This document shows positions 10,665 to 22,283 of a DNA stretch of 64,000 nt, piece after piece (the first letter of the stretch is position 1; each line of letters opens with the position of its first letter). Origin of the DNA: Pleodorina starrii (taxonomy: Eukaryota; Chlorophyta; Chlorophyceae; Chlamydomonadales; Volvocaceae); the NCBI GenBank assembly GCA_030267565.1, contig BRXU01000022.1, forward strand, positions 330,001 through 394,000. Reading direction: 5' to 3'. A program made the position numbers and the translations under genes. The notes below the pieces were generated by a model. The model saw only the letters and a program-made list of their open reading frames with translations. It had not been told where the DNA came from and ran no database searches.

Positions 10665-13600
10665 CTACCCCCTCGCGACATCGCCGCCGCGGCTGCCTGC
10701 GCGGGCGACGCCTACCGCTGCGTCGGCCGCCGCCGCCGAAGGCGATTGAGGCGGCCTGCCGTCCTCCGACGCGTTGACCAGCTCCATGTCCGTCGCAAAG
10801 GTCAGGCGGACCGCTTTGGCGGGCTTGGCCGCACCCTCGCCCTTGACCGCCACCATGCACGCCTTCAGCTCATCCAACGCCTCCTCCGAGTCGACCTCGC
10901 GCACCACGTTGCCCTCCGCCGAGTACCGGTAACCGACGAGGATGCCGCCGCCGCCGTTGCCGCCGCTGCCGCTGACCCGTATCGCCGTACCGCCGGGGCT
11001 GACCCGCACGGCGCCGCTGCCGCTAACGCGGCCGCCGCCACCAGCACCGCTGCCGCTGACCCGACCGCCGCCAGCGCCACTGCCGCTGACCCGACCGCCG
11101 CAAGGTATCGGGCCGCTACTGCTGCTTGTGCGCCGCCCTGAGGCCGGGTACACCCCGCTGGTGCGCTTGCCCGCCGAGACCGGTGTGCCCCCGTCGCCCT
11201 CACCGTCGCTGGAGATGTGCAGCCCGCCAGTGACGTCGCGGCGGCTGGACGCGCCGCCCCCGCCGAAAAACTGCCCGCCGCCGCCCTCCTCCGGCTCGCC
11301 CGTGCCGCTGCCGCGGATGTGACTGAGGATGGCCATGAAGGGGTTGGCCTCTTCAGCCTCCTCCGCGCCGTCCAGGCCGTCAGGTATGTCCCCGTGGAAG
11401 CGGAAGCTCACGTTGCGGCGGGACATGGACCGGTTCAGCGTGCTGGACCTGCCCAGGCTGCCCAGGCGCCCGATCGACGTAATCCGCGCCAGCCCGCCCT
11501 GGCTGCTCGCCGTGCTGGGCCGGCTCATCACGCCGCCGCCGATGCTGGGCACACCGTCGCGGCTCTCCCGCATCGTCCGCGCCGTCGTGGGCCGCGCGTA
11601 ACGGGGCCGGCTGGATTTGGGTCGCGCCGCCTGGTAGCGTCCCGACCTGCTGCGGCCCAGCAGCGACGCGGCGTTGGCGCGCGCCGCGCCGTCCACGTCG
11701 GTGCGGTCGGTGGCCGAGTCGTCCGGCGCGGCGGCGGTCAGCGCGGAGCTTGCGGCGCTGGGCGCCGGAGCGCCGTCGAGGGAGACGGCGGCGGAGATGG
11801 CGCCGTCGGCGCTGCCGCGCGGCGCGCGGCTGGAAACGTCGGTGGGGGCGAGGTCCTCGGGCTTGGGTATCCACAGAAAGGTCTGCATGTGGCCCTTGCC
11901 CTTGACCTCCACGCCGCCCGTGTCCTGCCACTCCTCGCACGGCAGCATCTTGGCAAACACCTCCGAGACCTGCAGCGGCGTGAAAGACGGCAGGTCACGG
12001 CGAGTGGAGCCAAGAGGAGTTGCACCGCGGAAGGCATGATGCCGTAAGATCGCGGGCGCAATGCCCGCGCGGCGTACCCAGCGGGCCGCATGCCTCGTCT
12101 TCAGGAACAACGCACACAGTCAAGGAATGCTCAGGCAGCCTGAGGTCCTTACGGCAACCAAGCCTAGGTCCCTCACCATGGCGCCACATACCAGAAAAGT
12201 CCCGTTAAAGACTGAAGACACATTGGATATTCCCGGACAGTTCCACAAGTACCGTCCGGACAGAAACACAATCTCAACACAAAGACCTGTCGGTATATGT
12301 ACAGCTTGCGCAGCGCTACCGTGAGCACGTAAGCGCTCTCCGGTAAGCGACCGTGCCCCCTTCCAGTCCCCGCGTTCCGTCCATTTGCAACCCCGCCGTA
12401 CCTGGACGCATCCTGGTTTGCAGGTGCTCTCCATGCGGCTGGCGGTGTTCATGGTGTCCCCTGCGCAATGCACGTGCAAGCGAGTGGGAGGCCGGACGCG
12501 GCGACATGGTAAATGGGGGCGACAGCGCCCTGGGGCTGCCTAGGGCCCCGCAAAAGCGGGCATGAGCCGCAGGACCAACCCCGCAGGACAAACCCCGAAG
12601 GTCTGGCCCCAACCCTTCGTAGCCCTACACCTTATACCTTACACCTTAAATCTTATGACTGCAGCCCCAGACCCCAAGCCCTTCAGCGGAGGGAACTTAC
12701 CGAAAAGCGTAAACTTGGGCATCTTGGGCCCAACGAGCCCGCTTGCCAGGCTGCCAAAGTGGATGCCGATCCGGATTTGCACGGGGCAGTTGTTGTGCGG
12801 CATAAGCACCTGCGAACAGACAGACAGGCAGGCAACGACCGGCACCAGCACATCTCAGCCCAGCCACCAGCCGCCCAGCCTCTCCTCGGCGTGCGCACGA
12901 CGTTGAAGCCCACAAGCAACAACAATGCAAGCAGCAAAGCCAAGCGTCACCCGCCACGTACATGACACGCGCGGGAACCCGGCTCGGAGCGGGCCAGCGC
13001 AGGGCAAGTGAAAGGACGCGCACACTCGCCGCTGGCGCCGCCGCCGCAGCTGCTGCTGCCAGCGTGCGCAGGCGCAGCCGCCGGAGCGGCACGTGTACAT
13101 CAATACCCGCCTCCTCGCGCCCTCCCTCCCCCTCCCTTCCCTCGTTGCCGTTTCATCTTGTGCACCCTCCCGCGGACTCCCCACGCAGCCACCGCCGCTG
13201 CAGCCGCCCCCCCCCAGCCGCCGCACCTGCTTGGACTCGCGCAGTATCGCCTTTGCAAAGTCCATCATGACCTGCGCGTGGTGCAGCCGCTGGTCGTTGT
13301 CCCCCTGCACCGTGCACGTGAAGCCGTCGTCGTCCTGCATGGTGAGCCCCGCCACCACGATGTAGCAGTCGCCCACCGTGTCCAGCTTGTACAGGTCGTG
13401 CAGGTCCACCAGGTCGTCGAAAATGGTGTACAGCTCGTTCAGGAAGTGCATCACCTGGGTGGGTTGGGTTGGGGGGGTCAGGGAGTGGTATGTTCCTTTA
13501 TGTAAGAATGAGTCAAGGAGTGGGGGGGGGTGACAGGGTGGAAAAGGAGGAGAAAGCCGGGTCGGGCCCAAAATCGACAGCCTCGAAAGGCAGGGGGGAA

Positions 13601-16600
13601 CGAGCCCCCGGTCGGCCAAGGGCGCTGTGACAGGCGTAATGAAGGGGCGCCCCTGCTTCAATGCCTTGCGGCTTGAGGACTGCGTCGCGTGAACCAACAA
13701 CGGGTAGCGGGTGCGCGTTACGATGCGCGCCCAGGTGCTGGCGCCGCGGGCATAAGGCGCTGGCACGAGGAACTGCGGGCGGCGCCAGGGCGCAGAGCAG
13801 CTGCCGCCACCACGCACCTCGCTGGGCTCCACCTCTTTGCTCATGGACGTGAAGCCGACCACTGCATTGGAGGAGGAGGGGCAAAAGGCGCCATGTGCAA
13901 ATGAGGGGCGAGGACGCGAAATGAGTCAGGACAAAACAAGACCCAGCTGGCCATTGGCCACCCCCCATGACGCCCACATACGCCAGGAGAGCCGACAGCC
14001 GGATATTCCAACCGGCTGTCTCTTCACATCACATTTCGAAGCCCTTCCATGCGGCCCAGTGCCGCCCCGGCCCCAGCAACCGAGGCCAGCCGAACCAAGC
14101 CAAAGCCCCGCGCCGCCAGTCAGACAGCCCACGCCCCCGTCCTCTTCATTAAAGGCAGCTGTGAATGAGGATCAGCTCCCAGTCCCTCACCGTCCGTGAA
14201 GAGCACAATGACATCATCGTGGTGGTTCGCAAGGTGGGTCAGATTCCGCGAGTTGTAGCCGTGCTTATGGGACAGCATGTACTCGATTACATGCCGCGGG
14301 AAGAGCTGCTCCAGCATACCCAGCTGCGCGTCGGTAAGGTCCGCAAGCCTGTTCTCCAGCTCCACGCGCGCCGTGACGTTGGTTTGCAACAACAAAATGA
14401 CCTGAAGGCGTGGAACGGGGCAACAGTAGCGAGGACCCACATCAGCAACGCCTCGGATAGGACGTGGCAGGTCCGGGGGCCAGGGCGCGGGGCAATGGTT
14501 CCGGGCGTGTATGCACCGTTGCTCCCAAGTTGCTCACAAGGAAACGCCTTTTCCCCAATCCCAATTCGGACGCAGTACCCTCGATGCGCCGCTTGGCCGG
14601 GCCTCTCCCAAAGAGACCGTAAGCCACGGCCATCAACTCGCCCGACAACCCGTATCACATAACCCTCCCCGGGGGGTGCCGGGTGCACAAGCCCCGGCAG
14701 GCTCCCACGACTTGCTCCATCCTCGTCCAGGCGCCAGCTCGCTGCTGCTCCCCCCAACCCCCAGCAACCCCGACCACCACCCGGATCCCAAAGCCGCCAG
14801 CCGGACCTGCTTGTCCAAGACGGGGTCCAGCAGCGGAATGGCCGAGATGTCGTGCCAGCACTCCTCCTGCCCGGGTCCGACCGGCCGTGCCTCAAACTTC
14901 TCGCCCTCCCCCGCCGTGAAGCTGTTCACCGATGCCGTAAAACTGGGCTGCTGCTGCCGCTCCGCCGACTGCATCAGCGTCATGAACCGCCGATTCTGTC
15001 CCGCGTTGGTGAGGTGCGAGTGCTGCGGTGGCAGGGTTTTCGACGTGCCCCCTGCCGCCGTGAACGATCCCCCAGTGCCCCCCGCAGGCGCGGCGCCGCC
15101 GCCTGCCGACACAGCGGCTGCTGCCGCCGCCCCCGCTTCTTCGAGCTGGTTGGGCAGGTTGAACGCGACGTGCGCGACGCCCGACGCCAGCGTGTTGCTG
15201 GCCAGCCGCGGCGCCGCGCCGGTTATGCTGCCGAGGCGGCCCACCGGCAACGCTGCCGGCCCCGCGATCGCGACGCCACTGTCGCGCGTGTCCTGCCGCT
15301 GCGGCACCGGAACCGGCCCGGGGCCGCTGCTGCTGCCGCCTCCGCCGCCGCGCCCCCCGGCCCCCACCGGGATGCTCTCCTGCCGCGCCAAGCTGATCTG
15401 CGCCTGAAACATGGACGCCAGGCCGCGCGAGGTATTGTTCCGCTGGCTGCGCGCGTTCTGGGTCGTAAAGCTCTCCAGCTGAAACTCCGGCTCCAGCGCG
15501 TCCTGGATGAAGCGCTTGGAGACGGCCGCCGTGAGCTTCTTTCCGCCCGCGCCGCGGCTGCCATAGCTCCACGTCGTCTCCGCCTCGAACACCATGTGGC
15601 GCTTGAGCGAGGTCGGCACACGCACCACCTGCTGCCAGTAGTTGCCTTCCGTGACCTCCTGCAGCATCTCCTGCAGCAGCTGCGGCTCATACTGGAACAG
15701 CACGCCCAACATGCCGTCGCCCGTCTCCACGTTGTGGCTGGTGAGGTCGCCGCAGTAGTCGATGCTAGCTGCGTTCTGGTACAGCACGTGGCCGTTGAAG
15801 TCTATGAGCGTGAGAATGGAGGGCACGTGCGAGAGGACGGCGTAGTCGCGCAGCAGGCGCGGCATGACGTCCTGCGACTCGTAGGGGACGTTGTGCTCGA
15901 GCAGCAGCGCGGGCAGCTTGTGGCCGTTGGTGTCCGACCAGACGCAGGGGGTGATGCGGAGGCCGTACAGCGAGGCGGAGGCGCCGGTGGGGTCCGAGGT
16001 GACGTGGCTGACGGGTTTGCAGTCGCCCTTTGACAGGTTTTTGATGGCCTTCTGCAGGGCAAAGGTCAGCAGCGGGTCCCGCCGCAACAGGCGCCGCAGC
16101 ACCTGCGCATAGTCGCGACTCGCGCTAATCTTAAAGTAGGACTTCGCCACGCCATTTACATAGAGCGGGAACAGCTTATTGTGATTTCGCCGCGACAGGG
16201 AGTCGGGTGAGCTGTCCCCGGAGGACTTCATCGGCACGGCCCCGCCCTCGTCGCTGCCCCCGTCGCTAGAGGGCTCCATGCCCAACACGGCGATTGGCTT
16301 TGTCGTCGATGTCGAGACGGATTTATGGATGTCTTTCGCGTAATGCACGTGGAAGCCTCGCCGTTGGAGCCTGCAAGGGCACGGGGCAGAGGGAGCGAAT
16401 AGAGAATTGCGCACAAGGTCCGCAACTGCATCAGAGACATCAATAACTTACTGCTCTGCCGTGTTGAGCGAACCGTCCCGCGCTCGCTGAAGGGCTCGCC
16501 CCGTCGATGGGTCTGGTTCCTGACCAGCTCCCAACAAACGCCGCGATGAGTTCTTAAGCCAGCCCCAGCTTAAACCCGATGTTTTGGGAGATTTGGAGGT

Positions 16601-16939
16601 TGACGTAAGTTCATACCCACTCGATGCGCGCCGCTGCCTAGCCAACTCCAAGGTGGTGGATATGGCATCTCCAGCCTCCATGGAAGGCCGTCTCTGACGA
16701 GATCGACCAGACAAGAAATGCGCACCGCCATAGCTGCTGACCTCCGCGCTACTTGACAGCACACCGGGTCCCAGCGCTGCTGAGTCTGCCTGCTTTCGCT
16801 CCGCAAGAGGCTGCTTCACGCCCATGTCATTCCCAGATTGATCCATGGAAAGACCCAGACCGCCTCCGGACGAGTCGGGGTGCGGGGCAACCCGAGCTCC
16901 GCTGGACCGCCCCCAGCAAAACTCAAAGAGTCCGCCCAT
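10665..16939 (-). CDS. Soluble PAS-linked class III nucleotide (guanylyl-type) cyclase
   Basis: Eight exons: 16939-16452, 16370-14807, 14401-14191, 13861-13818, 13454-13227, 12809-12701, 12460-12402 and 11969-10665. Phases agree and give 1335 residues. A PAS domain lies near residues 335-450 (SHVPSILTLIDFNGHVLYQN). A second PAS-like end lies near 670-705 and leads into a linker helix (NRLADLTDAQLGMLEQLFPR). The catalytic domain spans about 745-940, with both metal-binding aspartates (LFTDVVGFTSMSKEV, LDTVGDCYIV), the Asn/Arg pair (FGDTMNTASRMEST) and the closing VKGKGHMQTFLW. No membrane segment is visible. The base-recognition positions carry Asp and Thr, neither the Lys/Asp of adenylyl nor the Glu/Cys of classic guanylyl cyclases. 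It makes cGMP or cAMP from the triphosphate. About 400 low-complexity residues follow the catalytic domain. The stop is provisional. Confidence 0.9.
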
Positions 16940-17880
16940 AGCTCCAGCGGTGACGACTTGGTGCCTCGCAGGCAGCCCTGCTTAAGGCCTTATAAACCAA
17001 GAAAGTTGTCTATTATGGTTGTCATCCTCAGCGCCCTCTAAATGCAGGGCGCTGGAGCGCCTCTGCCACGCTTTTCCGTTTGCAATCCAATCTGTCGCCA
17101 ACTATGACGCGAAAACAAGGTCCACAGGAGAGAGTGCGAGCCGGCCAACCGCGGCAAGCTAAGCGGAGTGAACTTGCCAACAAAGTTTGAGGGTCGAAAT
17201 TACGAGAAAGCAGACTTATGTAGGGTTGAAGTTATAAAGTTGACCAGGAGGCAATCGATCATGTCAAGTTTTCCTTTTAAAGCGTATTTCTTTGTTGCAG
17301 CGTCAGGATACGGAAGCGGTACCTGACAGCAAACATCGCGGTAGGAGAAGATGCAAATAAAAAAATGTATAAGATCTGAACGCGTTGTGGGCGCCGAGCT
17401 GTTGGGACGAGTTGAGCGTTGAGCGCAAAGTCACCGTACAACCTCTTTTGACGACTTGACATGTCAACTTGTCAAGTGAATTTGGTTGCGGTTGCAGGTA
17501 GTCGAATCAAAATGACCGACATGAACTGAGTGGTAATGATTCAAAGCATAAAATATCCGGCAGACCCTTAGCACTAATCCTTACAAGAACCTGCATGCAC
17601 TGAGAAACAAGCCGACGGACATCGGGAAGTACACAATTTACCCGGCAGACATGGAACTGCGCGCACTGCTGCCCAAGTAGTTCGTGCTGCCACGCTGCGC
17701 AGCAAACACCTGCTACTTTGATCAACGCCGTACACTGTGTATACATGTCACACAGTTGGGTTATTCCTTTTTGAGCAGCTTCAACATATCCAAATTAGCA
17801 CTCAATCAAAGAAACCCCTGATTAAGAGCCCTTTCGACAAGGTTCGCATACATGCATGTCTAGTACGACTAACAATTTTT

Positions 17881-17921
17881 GGGCGGGGCCCCAGCGCGAA
17901 GCGCCCAGGGGGACCCCGCCC
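17881..17921. repeat. GC-rich inverted repeat (hairpin)
   Basis: Perfect 8-base outer arms, GGGCGGGG at 17881-17888 and CCCCGCCC at 17914-17921, surround an inner GCGC-GAA-GCGC fold. A related AGCGCGAAGCGCC core lies near 31971-31984. GC-rich hairpins of this sort are common mobile-looking repeats in volvocine organelle and nuclear DNA. Confidence 0.6.
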
Positions 17922-18740
17922 TGTAGTAGGATTGCCCATGCCCGTAGCCGTAGCGCCTCTAGCGTATGCGTGCGTGCGTGGGACGTGGGAAGTAATTGGA
18001 CAAGTGTAGACTTTCGGCCAACGGAAAGTCTGCATAAGTAAAAGATTACATTCTTTATTGCACGGTAAATTTATTATTGGAACCCAACATCGCACGAGTA
18101 CAAACCAGTTTGGCAGTCTCCATGGACCGAGGCCGAGGTCAAACCAACACCTCTCGGCCTATAATTAATTCCCTAAGATTCACCGTTTCTCAAAGAGGAA
18201 TTCTGACATGACGGCGTGAAATGAATCTTCGTTTCGGAAACAAACTATGTTTGCATTGCGACCCGCGACCGCACCACAGCAGCTCTGCTTGCCGGTCCGA
18301 TCGTCTTGACGCATATTAGTATTACAAAGGTTGCAAGGAGCAAACCATGAGGTGCCAACTGCTGGTTGTTGGACGCCAAGCCGCCAATGCACGCACGATG
18401 CAGCGGTCTTCTGCGGGCCGCCCATCAAGTCCAGTCGGCAACCTAGGGGATGGACTTCTACGTTCCCTGTCCTAATGTTAAAGCACTCAAGCCTCCTCTA
18501 CAGTGAATACCTCAGTAGCGAAGCCTGTGCACTCTCGTCGGCAACTGCACGTCGTCGCAACCCTCGCAAACAGTTCCGCTGTCCTTCTATTGGCAAGTCA
18601 GCCTGCGTGATGTGTAAATGATACACTCCATACACTCCATGTCTACTGTCATGTAACTTCAGCCAATGCGCTGGCCGGAAGAGTTGCACAGTGCCGAGAC
18701 GGCGCGCGATGCTAAACATGGGTCGGATTGCTGAAGCCGC

Positions 18741-18990
18741 AGGCATTTCAGCTATAAAGCTCTGGCTGCCTATCAGCAGGAATGTCGACACTCTCACAGT
18801 TGGCGCCCTCGCCGCTCGCTTTGGAAATGCCGTATTTCGGTCGATGCGCACATGCGCTCATGCACCCGACGGGATGACGCGCTTCGCGCGGCGCCGGCAG
18901 GCCTTGCTAACGACTCGGCTAGCATGCATTTCGGGAAACAGCTCTGGCTGTCTATCAGCAGGAATGTCGACACTCTCACACTTCACGCCC
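18741..18990. repeat. Two imperfect direct repeats of about 70 bases, offset 182 bases
   Basis: The stretches centred on 18761-18800 and 18943-18982 share a near-identical core (TATCAGCAGGAATGTCGACA, then CTCTCACA) with more diverged flanks. The copies fall in different reading frames, so this is duplicated noncoding DNA rather than a protein repeat. Confidence 0.65.
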
Positions 18991-20507
18991 TCGCTGCCCT
19001 AGCACTCAACTTAACCCGTACGGATTTAGTGGGGCCCCGCCCTTTTTCCGGCTTCAAGGAAGCCGACACCAACCCCTTGTCTGCCCCGTCCGCCACATTG
19101 TACATGCGCACAAAGGCGGCAAACTGCATCTACGCAGTGTCGGGGCATGAAAAGTTGGGGGCCGTTCGAACGAGACTCCAGGCAGCTGGTCCGGAGAACA
19201 ATCCTCATTCAAAGCAAGACATAAATTGTGAACGCATCAGCACAATTGCGCCTAGAGACAGCTAGCGCGCATCCGCTGGTTGTGGTACACAGCGCTCAGA
19301 ATTGCACCGTGGCGAGAGTTCAAGGGAGCCGGCGAATCAGGGCGCACATTGGCGCTCGGCAACGGAAACCATCGAGCTCGTCACACTCAGGCGCACGGAC
19401 ACACACCACACATGACCCCAAAATCTTTGCAAGTAAAGCTAGTGTGGGTGGACACCGTGGACCGCCCTGGACCGTAGACGGCGGGGATATATATAGACCA
19501 ACAGATCAACAGTCGTACACGGGTTGTCCAGGATTAGTAAGTCGTTTACCTGTCATAAAGCCGGCTGACTGCCAACTATAACAGAAATTTGTTTAACGGA
19601 AGGAGCTCATGCGCTAGTGAACGTTATGCGCAGAAGAACAAGAACTTTATGAGCTAAAAGACAAGCCCAACAGGCGCAGCAGCATGCCCAGAAACATGCC
19701 GCGCCCAGGCGGCTACCCGTAGCGTGGATGGGCGACAAAGTTAACTGGGTGGGTACGCGCGCCATTGCAACCCGGTTCGTGGCCTCTGGCAGGCATGGCT
19801 GCTGCCGTATGTATCCGAGCCCTTGCCTGCCTGCGGTTCCAACGTTGGGCTGCAAGTAAGAGGGGCTCAAGCAACCTTGTATTGCTGAGCGCGCCACCAC
19901 TCACTCGCCGGGTGCGGAATCATAGCTGGCCTGCCTGCCTCCGTAGTAGTATAGTGTTGCAGGGCGAATGAAGGGACGCCTGCTGTCATACGTGCTGCTG
20001 CACGGCGCCACGCTGGATCGGGAGGTGCCACATGCTTTACTAACGGGGCTGGGAAGGCGTCAGTTGCGTCTTCAGAAGGTACGTAAGGCTCCGCATGCCC
20101 AAGTGCAGCTGACACCCGTGACGCGGTATCATTTGGTTCGCTGGCAGCCAAGCAATGCACCAAAATGCTCACCTCAACCACAGCTGCACGTGACATGGTG
20201 ATATGCACGCCCGTTTAATGTATGCAGCCAGTCGTCTGCTTAGCTAGTCCGCTCATCCTAGGTAGTGGGCCTGCCCGCCATCCCTCTTATTACCTTGTCC
20301 AACAAACAGAAACCAGCAGCCAGGGGAGGTTGACCTCTTGACCACGTTATTAATATAGTGAACCACGTTATTACCGCAGGTGTCCCATACGTCCCCATCC
20401 CCACATACAGCACCGGAGTGGTCGTATCAGGACAGACATACACCACGCTCGGCGACTTCATTCTGCAGGACGTCACCCTCCTACCGTACGTCCAATCCTT
20501 CGTCTCG

Positions 20508-20535
20508 TAACAATAACAATAACAATAATAATATT
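20508..20535. repeat. (AAC/AAT)n microsatellite
   Basis: A short AT-rich run of AACAAT units passing into AATAATA, isolated in an otherwise balanced intergenic sequence. Confidence 0.7.
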
Positions 20536-21070
20536 CTCGCCGGGCAAACCCTGGCGTGGATCAAGGGGGCAAGGGGCGATGGGGCTCATTGGAGCCTGCG
20601 TGTACGCCGCCGCCACCGGATACTCCGTTTCATGAAATAAAGGAAGCTGCTGGTAGGTACTAGGGAACCAGAGAAGGCCCGCGCGGGCCATTACGCAATA
20701 CGTGGCAAGCTCCCCACTCAAGACAGCGATACGCGGGCTCAAGTCCTACAGGAGGGAGCTCAAGCAGTGGCCTCCAAGAACAACCCACCCTCTGTGTTTC
20801 AAGCCCAATAATGTAGCAAATCCTGCTACATACCACCAGCAGTGCCACTCAGACCGCACCCTACACAGCTAGAAGGATAGCGTGTAGCCTCCCAGCAGGC
20901 CCGGCTCTTAACCCTCAAGCGGCGGTGTTGTGTTTAACGGACGTCACGGGCAAGCTCAACAGAGCCCAGCTCCGCTCCGCGGTGCCTCTCTGCCACGGGC
21001 CTACGGCGGGTGCTCCTTTTCCTTAAAAGAGACCAGTCGATGCCCAGCATGCATGCAGCCTCGCTGTCGC

Positions 21071-21876
21071 TTAGCTGGGCGGCTTGCTCCTGGCTGCATA
21101 AGCCTCCACATCGAACAGCTCCGCTTGGCCTACGGGAGGGAAGCGCAAATGGGCGGATGTGTAGGACCATTTTAAACCCGGAGGCGGTTGACAGCGCTGG
21201 GCAGTACGGCAGTTGGTTGTCGTACGTACTGTAAATGATTGCTCTTGTACGATGACTTACCCGGCAGAGACAGCTTGGCCGTTGACTTGAGGTTCTTCAT
21301 GAAGATGTGGCAGTGCCAAAGCTACGAACACAACGCGACAATGAACATGATAATTTTCGTCAGGACGATGGCGGGTTGGACGGGTACGGACGTTGGTGGA
21401 CAGCTGAAACTTGGACACACCGTTTTGACGGATCTCAGCTGAGGCGGGTTGACGAACCACACATATTCGTCGCATGGCAGCCTTTCCGCGATAAGCTGCT
21501 CCACGATGCTGTCGTCGAGCCCTTGGGAGCTACACCAGATGTTGACGTGCGATATCTGGTCCTCCGGCGCGAAGGAGTAAGGAAACTCGTTCTTCATTAC
21601 TAGTACGTAGCACGTCGAAGACGTGGTGTCCAGATCGTTGTCAACTTCGAGCTTTCCGTCAGGTATCGCTCTTGTGGGCGCATTGAACAGCTTGGCCCGC
21701 ATATTGTCTCCGACGGTTGCCCATTTTTCCTTCAGCTGAGAGCAGTATTCTGTGTAGTCTGCGTAATCCCAGGCGCAGCGGCCAATGCTGCTCAGCGCTG
21801 TGACGTCCGACTTGCCCCGCTGCACTATCTCTTTGACCTCTTGCCACCTCAATGGGGCCGAAACAATCGCTGCCAT
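21071..21876 (-). CDS. DUF3605 protein, similar to fungal N-acetylglucosamine-induced protein 1
   Basis: Three exons: 21876-21421, 21321-21261 and 21129-21071, all phase-matched, giving 191 residues, the usual length of the family. The N-terminal helix (LRWQEVKEIVQRGKSDVTAL) is followed by YTEYCSQLKEKW. Then come FAPEDQISHVNIWCSS and WFVNPPQLRSVKT, which splices directly onto LWHCHIFMKN. The FVNPPxLrSV...HxH(I/V) pattern is the hallmark of DUF3605 (PF12239), best known from fungi, where the Candida member is induced by N-acetylglucosamine. Biochemical function is unknown. If the first intron is retained, the frame still stays open for another 32 codons but loses the HCH motif, which supports the spliced model. 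The start codon lies 407 bases from that of the divergent NLR gene. Confidence 0.82.
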
Positions 21877-22003
21877 TTATATCAGAAGTAAGGAATAAAT
21901 GTGACCGGCAGGGGTAAGATAGGCTATTTGACCCTACGCTTCGGGACTTCACTACCTAACATACCAATATATTCATTGTGCGCCCCGCTAAGAAAGGAAC
22001 ACC

Positions 22004-22035
22004 GCTGGGTAAATACGATGCTGGGTAAATACGAT
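22004..22035. repeat. Perfect 16-base tandem duplication in the divergent promoter
   Basis: GCTGGGTAAATACGAT occurs twice in direct succession (22004-22019 and 22020-22035). It is 250 to 280 bases upstream of the NLR start codon. It could be a duplicated factor-binding site or a recent slippage event. Confidence 0.85.
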
Positions 22036-22088
22036 GCTTAAGTCGTGCAAACTCCAAGAACTGGGGCTAACGTAGGCAACGTACCGCA

Positions 22089-22110
22089 CCGTATTATCTA
22101 CCTAATACGG
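22089..22110. repeat. Perfect inverted repeat in the divergent promoter
   Basis: CCGTATTA (22089-22096), a 6-base loop, then TAATACGG (22103-22110). It sits near the middle of the divergent region and could be a binding site for a dimeric factor; this is inference only. Confidence 0.8.
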
Positions 22111-22283
22111 CTAGGGATCATCATTGGATAATATCAACGAATCCAGTGACACTCTTAATGTCGAGTCACATTAACGTTACTAAAGACTCAGCTCGACTGA
22201 TGTGGCGAATCACGCAAGCCATACGTACCGTACTGGGCAGCAAGAATTAACCAAGAGCTAAGGCTGGCATTCCAATTTCAAGA

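Larger units (their letters stand above)
16940..21070. other. Intergenic space between cyclase 5' end and DUF3605 3' end
   Basis: About 4.1 kb that looks less GC-rich than the flanks. The part next to 16939 must contain the cyclase promoter, and the part next to 21070 the DUF3605 3' UTR. It holds a GC-rich inverted repeat, a pair of imperfect direct repeats and an AAT/AAC microsatellite, listed separately. No frame here has a recognisable domain or a chain of phase-matched exons. Confidence 0.55.
21877..22283. promoter_or_regulatory. Divergent intergenic region between DUF3605 and NLR genes
   Basis: The 407 bases between the two start codons must hold both promoters and both 5' UTRs. The region is visibly more AT-rich than the genes. 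It contains a perfect 16-base tandem duplication and a perfect 8-base inverted repeat, listed separately. I see no unambiguous TATA box. Shared regulation of the two genes is an inference from the arrangement. Confidence 0.6.

Noticed and set aside
9972..11141. 389-codon plus-strand open frame
   Set aside because: It overlaps the C-terminal exon of the cyclase on the other strand, is Pro/Ala/Arg-rich and has no motif.
18498..19002. Protein repeats with VSTFLLI.SQS on the minus strand
   Set aside because: They reflect the 182-base-offset DNA duplication; the copies do not share a reading frame with conserved flanks, so a gene is not supported.
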